Assembly: GCF_900453105.1 (NCBI RefSeq)
Contig: NZ_UGPW01000001.1
Coordinates: 1,550,001-1,614,000, forward strand
Source: Moraxella ovis
Lineage (GTDB): Bacteria > Pseudomonadota > Gammaproteobacteria > Pseudomonadales > Moraxellaceae
Length of the DNA: 64,000 nucleotides
Direction: 5' to 3'
Below are positions 59,817 to 64,000 of this stretch, one piece after another. The translations under genes and the position numbers were made by a program. Position 1 is the stretch's first letter; every line of letters starts with the position of its first letter. The notes beneath the pieces are model-generated. The model saw only the letters and a list, made by a program, of their open reading frames with translations, was not told where the DNA came from and made no database searches.

Positions 59817-61082
59817 TTATAGACCCATCCAGTCGTTTAACATCACACCCACACCGATCGATGTGGCCTCGTGGTTGTAGTCAATCAGCGACTGACCATA
59901 ACCCTGGAACAGCTGCACATAGCCGCTGATGCCTTTACCGATAGGATGTACGTAGTCTAGCTGTAGCGCACCTTTTCCTGTTTTTGGGTTGTAGCGCGCT
60001 GTGCCTGAGATGTTTTTGTTATTATCCAGTTGATAAAGGAATTTTACATCGCCGTAGCCGTAGTAATCTAGAATGTCTGGGTTGTCGTCAGGCTGCACGT
60101 CATTACCCTCTTTTAAGATGCGACCCCATAGACGCGGCATAACAGTCAGCTTACCCCATTCCATGCCTGCCATCATGTAGGCACGATTCCATGAGCGTGA
60201 CAACCGCTCCCCTTCGCCATTAGAGTGATGCACCAAGCCGCCACCAAGCATTCTTAGACGACCACCAAATGGCAGATCCGCCGATACAGGCTGCGTAACA
60301 AATACTTCTGGCTCATAGTCATGGGCGTGGAATGGGCGAGAATTATCCTCATTATAAATCTGCCAGTGCGCCATGTGGGTATAGCCAAACCATAGGTCTG
60401 CATTCGTCCCAAAGACATTATCCATCATTTTTGATTTTAATGACAATTGGAATTTTAGCTCCAGGGCGCGCTGCTCATTAGGTGTATAATGCCAGGTTTC
60501 TTGAGTTGGTGTGCCAGGATGACGGTTTGGCTTGCCATGAAAATACATCGGCAAGATATACACAGGGTTATGTGGGCGTACACGCCACAGTCCTGCTTCA
60601 CTGTTTTTGTCCAAATCATAGCTTAGTGACAGCGGTGTATAGTTGCTGGCCAGACGCTGCACTTCGGCTTCATTGATTGCTACATTGGCATTGCTATCAG
60701 TAATGTGCTCAACAGCATCTTGGGCGGATGGTTCGGCGAAGACCACTTGGCGCTTACCAGTAATGCTACGGATGGTCTCACCCAATGCGATTGGTTGTTT
60801 TTGTTGAAGTACGGCAGGCGTGTTGCCTTTAGCGATCGAATCAAAACACGCCAAACGCGCCGCATCACTAATCACCGCCGCACACTCATAAAACAACGAC
60901 CCACCCTCAACACGACTCTTAATCGGCGCATCAATGACGTCGGTCACCGCAACATCAACAACCTCTGTCGCTACCTCAGGCGTGGCAGGTAGTGCGGTTT
61001 CAACACCATCGTTAGCAATCGCATTCATCGCAATCAATAGCGTCGCTGCGAGCGCTGTTTTTATAAAGATATGAGTATTCAT
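59817..61082 (-). CDS. pldA: Outer membrane phospholipase A (OMPLA)
   Basis: 421 residues. A signal peptide is followed by an acidic spacer (about 25-75), a Cys pair (YECAAVISDAARLACF) and a twelve-stranded barrel. The catalytic His and Ser are in LVHHSNGEGERLSRSWNRAYM. The enzyme cuts phospholipids in the outer leaflet when membrane order is lost, usually as a calcium-bound dimer. Single gene. Confidence 0.93.
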   Translation of the reverse strand: MNTHIFIKTALAATLLIAMNAIANDGVETALPATPEVATEVVDVAVTDVIDAPIKSRVEGGSLFYECAAVISDAARLACFDSIAKGNTPAVLQQKQPIALGETIRSITGKRQVVFAEPSAQDAVEHITDSNANVAINEAEVQRLASNYTPLSLSYDLDKNSEAGLWRVRPHNPVYILPMYFHGKPNRHPGTPTQETWHYTPNEQRALELKFQLSLKSKMMDNVFGTNADLWFGYTHMAHWQIYNEDNSRPFHAHDYEPEVFVTQPVSADLPFGGRLRMLGGGLVHHSNGEGERLSRSWNRAYMMAGMEWGKLTVMPRLWGRILKEGNDVQPDDNPDILDYYGYGDVKFLYQLDNNKNISGTARYNPKTGKGALQLDYVHPIGKGISGYVQLFQGYGQSLIDYNHEATSIGVGVMLNDWMGL

Positions 61083-61118
61083 AATGATACCTAGTTTTAA
61101 AAAAATCTTTGATTGCGC

Positions 61119-61607
61119 TTATTCAAAGCACTCACCTTGATGTTCGATATAGCCACCTTGATGACGACCCGCTGGATCATGATGCGTCCAATGCACCACA
61201 CCGCCTTTATCGGTGTATTCATATTCACCATAAAACCCCACGTCATCGCCTTTTTTGAGCTTCGCCACTCGTGGTGCAAGGTCGATATTATGCGCGATCA
61301 GCACCGTGTGTTTGCTGTCTTCTAGGCGGACGATGAATTTTTGATGGCGAGAGCCCTTATTGTCATCAGGCAATATCGCTGCCACACGACCACAGCCTCG
61401 CACTTGGACGTCTGAACGCTGCTGATGATAGCTATCGATGATAAGCTGATTATTGCAAAATTGCTGTGCAGATGATTGCTGAGTCTTGGCAGAAGTTGGC
61501 TCAGCGACATGTTGCTTTTGGGTTGGGTTGTCTAATTCACAGCCTGATAGCGTCAATACGCCTAGGACAAATACAGACAACACCTTAGCCATTACATTCA
61601 TAGGCAT
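61119..61607 (-). CDS. DUF3465 family lipoprotein
   Basis: 162 residues. Lipobox LSGC. The core ([58 protein letters not shown]) is the DUF3465 domain, related to small nucleic-acid-binding or OB-like folds. The role is unknown. The start is uncertain because [10 protein letters not shown] offers three ATG codons and no clear ribosome-binding site. Confidence 0.88.
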   Translation of the reverse strand: MPMNVMAKVLSVFVLGVLTLSGCELDNPTQKQHVAEPTSAKTQQSSAQQFCNNQLIIDSYHQQRSDVQVRGCGRVAAILPDDNKGSRHQKFIVRLEDSKHTVLIAHNIDLAPRVAKLKKGDDVGFYGEYEYTDKGGVVHWTHHDPAGRHQGGYIEHQGECFE

Positions 61608-61694
61608 GTCATCATTGGGTAAAATAGGTATATTTTAGCTTAATTTTTATCAGTTTTATATCAAATCTTAGAGATTTTTAGCAAATCACTACAT

Positions 61695-62678
61695 TTAAAT
61701 GTCGATTGACAGTGCTTTATCCAATAAGATTCGCCCTTTTGGTGTGCGCTGAATGTAGCCTTGCTGAATCAAATAAGGCTCGATCACATCTTCTAGCGTC
61801 CCTCTGTCTTCTGCCATCGCCGCAGCAATCGCCTCCACGCCCGCAGGTCTGCCATCGAAGCGATCTTTTAGCATGAGTAAATAGCGTCTATCAAGATGAT
61901 CAAGTCCTTGCTTGTCCACTGACAGCATGTCTAGCGCTGAACTTGCCATGTACTCGGTTACCAAACCATCGCCCTTCACCTCTGCATAGTCGCGAACACG
62001 ACGCAGCAGACGATTGGCGATACGAGGCGTGCCACGACTTCGACGAGCCACCTCGATCGCCCCGCCTTTGTCCATGGCAATACCCATCAGTCTCGCCGCA
62101 CGATCAACAATGGTCGTCAAATCAGCCACATTATAAAATTCAAGTCGCTGCACGATACCAAATCGATCTCGTAAAGGCGCGGTCAACAGCCCTGCACGTG
62201 TGGTCGCTGCCACTAGAGTAAAAGGCGGTAAATCAAGCTTAATCGAACGCGCGGCAGGGCCTTCGCCAATCATGATATCAAGCTGATAATCTTCCATCGC
62301 AGGGTATAGTATCTCTTCGATGACAGGACTTAGACGATGAATTTCATCAATGAATAACACATCGCCTTCTTCAAGATTGGTCAGCATCGCCGCCAGATCC
62401 CCAGCCCGCTCAAGCACAGGGCCTGATGTTGAACGTAGATTACCGCCCATTTCACGCGCGATGATGTTGGCAAGCGTTGTCTTACCCAACCCTGGCGGTC
62501 CAAAAATAAGCGTATGATCAAGAGCTTCTTGGCGCTGTCTGGCCGCCGTAATAAAGACCTCCATCTGCTCACGAACCTTAGATTGTCCGATATAATCAGA
62601 CAAAGTTGCAGGGCGTATCGCACGATCTAATGCGTCGTCTTTTTTTGGATTGGGGTCGATTAGGCGGTTTTGACTCAT
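61695..62678 (-). CDS. ruvB: Holliday junction helicase RuvB
   Basis: 327 residues. Walker [10 protein letters not shown], Walker [10 protein letters not shown], sensor 1 AATTRAG and the C-terminal winged helix with [16 protein letters not shown] are intact. With RuvA it moves Holliday junctions. RuvA and RuvC are not adjacent here, so the usual ruvAB pair is split in this genome or arranged differently. Confidence 0.98.
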   Translation of the reverse strand: MSQNRLIDPNPKKDDALDRAIRPATLSDYIGQSKVREQMEVFITAARQRQEALDHTLIFGPPGLGKTTLANIIAREMGGNLRSTSGPVLERAGDLAAMLTNLEEGDVLFIDEIHRLSPVIEEILYPAMEDYQLDIMIGEGPAARSIKLDLPPFTLVAATTRAGLLTAPLRDRFGIVQRLEFYNVADLTTIVDRAARLMGIAMDKGGAIEVARRSRGTPRIANRLLRRVRDYAEVKGDGLVTEYMASSALDMLSVDKQGLDHLDRRYLLMLKDRFDGRPAGVEAIAAAMAEDRGTLEDVIEPYLIQQGYIQRTPKGRILLDKALSIDI

Positions 62679-63053
62679 TGTGATTCTTGTTCTTAGGGTG
62701 TTCTAAAAATAGCAAATAGTATAAAGGATTTTTGGTTTTTTGTCGCCACCATTCTCGGTAAGGCATTGCCCGTATCGCACCTTATAGATAAAGCCAAATC
62801 TGTCAACTTGTAATCATCCGTTAATGCATAAGACAAATTGTCGCCATGGTGATTATTTTTAAATCATAAAATAATCATAACTTTCAATGATTTATCAATA
62901 AATGATTAAAAATTAATATTACCAAATTTACACTCGTGTTGCTAATTTTTGAGGAAATAAACAATAACACAACACTTTCACCAAGGATTTTATATGACTT
63001 TTTTGGCGTAAAGATTTATTATATACGCAGCTTAAATTTAGCGTATTTTTTGC
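62679..63053. other. A/T-rich gap upstream of ruvB
   Basis: 375 bases, mostly A/T. A mini-ORF of five codons (MTFLA) with a good ribosome-binding site (AAGGA) is at 62994-63011, just before the next gene, and may be a leader peptide or chance. Nothing else recognised. Confidence 0.4.
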
Positions 63054-63527
63054 ATGGTCATCACTAAAGTCTCAAACGCCTTGTCATCGCGATTCATCGC
63101 GCGCTCATTCGGCGTTGTTCGTACTCATCTTAATGTGAAGTCAATCGTCTGCATGATGATGGTTTTGGCGAGCGTGATGAATTTTGCCCACGCCAATCCA
63201 CGCTTCATGGCGACTCACGGCACGTCTTATCAGTCATCTGAGCCGGATTTGGCGGTGACGCAGTATGAGCTTGCTTTGGTGCAGGTGTTGTCTGAGATCT
63301 GTCCGCCCATGCTGACTGCCAATCAGCGCATTGCATTTACCCGCGCTTATAACCAACAATTACGCTCATTCATTCCAACATCCGCCAGCCCAAACGACAC
63401 ACTGCGCCGAATGCATTCACAGCGCAATTATCGTAACGCCCTAAATAGCGTGCGCGCATGGACAGCAAGCTACCCAAAAGCCCAAAATCGCAAATTATGC
63501 CTACAGTTCGCTGAAGTTGAATTCTAA
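63054..63527 (+). CDS. Exported protein of unknown function (157 aa)
   Basis: A long N-terminus leads to a hydrophobic segment and cleavage site (VCMMMVLASVMNFAHANP), so the product is probably periplasmic. The start may be later (Met at 63153 region). The mature part is helical with two Cys (LSEICPPML; RKLCLQF) that may form a disulfide. No family recognised. Terminator after the gene. Confidence 0.72.
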   Translation: MVITKVSNALSSRFIARSFGVVRTHLNVKSIVCMMMVLASVMNFAHANPRFMATHGTSYQSSEPDLAVTQYELALVQVLSEICPPMLTANQRIAFTRAYNQQLRSFIPTSASPNDTLRRMHSQRNYRNALNSVRAWTASYPKAQNRKLCLQFAEVEF

Positions 63528-63539
63528 ACCTATTATTAT

Positions 63540-63570
63540 AAGAAGCCGTCTAAGAGTCGGCTTTTTTATT
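63540..63570 (+). terminator. Terminator between the exported-protein gene and hemB
   Basis: AAGCCGTCT-AAG-AGTCGGCTTTTTT: stem with one mismatch and a T run. Confidence 0.78.
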
Positions 63571-63627
63571 TGTCAAAATTTTGATAAGATAAGCAAAAAT
63601 AATCACATAACAATACCGAGAATCATC

Positions 63628-64000
63628 ATGTCAAATCACACCTTTAATCGTCAATTCCCCCTAACTCGCATGAGACGCCTGCGCGTATCTGATGGCATTC
63701 GAGACATGGTCGCTGAGACACACCTAAAGCCTTGTCATCTCATTGCGCCGCTGTTCGTGATCGAGGGCAAGAACGAACGCCAAAGCATCAAGAGCATGCC
63801 TGACGTTGAGCGATTGTCGATTGATTTGACCGTCGAGCACATCAAAGAGCTGTATCAAGCTGGCGTGCGTATGGTGGACATCTTTCCAGTCATCGACCCT
63901 GCCCTAAAAACTCCCAATGGCGATGACGCCTATCACCCAGACACGCTTGCTGTGCATGCCATTAAAGCCATCAAAGATGCTTGTCCTGACATGATTGTCA
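63628..64000 (+). CDS. hemB: Delta-aminolevulinic acid dehydratase (5' part)
   Basis: The first 124 residues are visible, cut by the window edge. RQFPLTRMRRLRVSDGIRDMVAE and LIAPLFVIEGKNERQSIKSMPD are the HemB N-terminal arm and first strand. The enzyme joins two ALA molecules to porphobilinogen in haem synthesis. The catalytic lysines and metal site lie beyond the edge. Confidence 0.95.
   Translation, partial: MSNHTFNRQFPLTRMRRLRVSDGIRDMVAETHLKPCHLIAPLFVIEGKNERQSIKSMPDVERLSIDLTVEHIKELYQAGVRMVDIFPVIDPALKTPNGDDAYHPDTLAVHAIKAIKDACPDMIV

Noticed and set aside
62994..63011. Five-codon leader ORF (MTFLA) before the exported-protein gene
   Set aside because: It has a good ribosome-binding site but is too short to support as a gene; noted only in the gap description.

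Overview
The window reads as a chromosomal segment of a Moraxellaceae gammaproteobacterium, most likely Moraxella. This rests on the protein types (cytochrome c5, DUF2789, DUF3465, OMPLA, minor pilins with ComF, single-copy ruvB and hemB) and on a moderate G+C content judged by eye. It holds an ordinary housekeeping backbone interrupted near its left end by a 12.7-kb integrated mobile element.

Left edge (1-835): the 5' part of a c-type cytochrome gene, then tRNA-Arg(CCG). Mobile element (820-13532): a satellite-like or plasmid-like element inserted in the 3' end of the tRNA gene and bounded by a 16-bp direct repeat (attL/attR). It carries a tyrosine integrase, a 9-bp minisatellite, a TacA/TacT-type toxin-antitoxin pair, an AlpA-type regulator, an HTH_39-type protein, several small unknown proteins, a CHC2 zinc-finger primase piece and a Toprim-DUF3987 primase/helicase. 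It also has three copies of a 342-bp iteron-rich module (one inverted near the left end, two in tandem near the right end) that look like a replication origin with a control region. The layout resembles P4-type satellites, but I see no capsid or packaging genes.

The most striking part is 6869-8408. Four successive modules each contain a heptamer (seqA), its reverse complement in the loop of a short hairpin (seqB) and the same heptamer again (seqC). seqC touches the ribosome-binding region of a small ORF. The heptamer differs from module to module but always matches its own loop, and the neighbouring GC-rich hairpin shows compensatory changes. This is the logic of the P4 CI RNA and P1/P7 C4 antisense immunity RNAs, here as an array of four specificities. 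The modules appear to have been inserted one after another, truncating the small genes between them.

Backbone (13587-64000): guaB; dsbC; hom; cysS; mdh; a cardiolipin-synthase-like phospholipase D; slt; miaB; a DUF2789 gene; ribF; ygfB, a coiled-coil gene and zapA; a TAXI-TRAP uptake system (binding protein, DUF1850, fused permease) with a convergent GntR regulator; a phytase-like esterase; a pyridoxamine-oxidase-like protein; glutaminyl cyclase; clpB; an AhpD-like protein; purU; an ABC uptake operon with two paralogous binding lipoproteins; a Pro/Gln-rich lipoprotein; cmoM; rsmE-waaA; pepN; pal; ompW; an overlapping comF-pilV-pilW-pilX-pilY1 operon; pldA; a DUF3465 lipoprotein; ruvB; an unknown exported protein; and the start of hemB.

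Most backbone genes are single units or short operons separated by clear intrinsic terminators. All functions are inferred from sequence features and remembered protein families; no database search was run.
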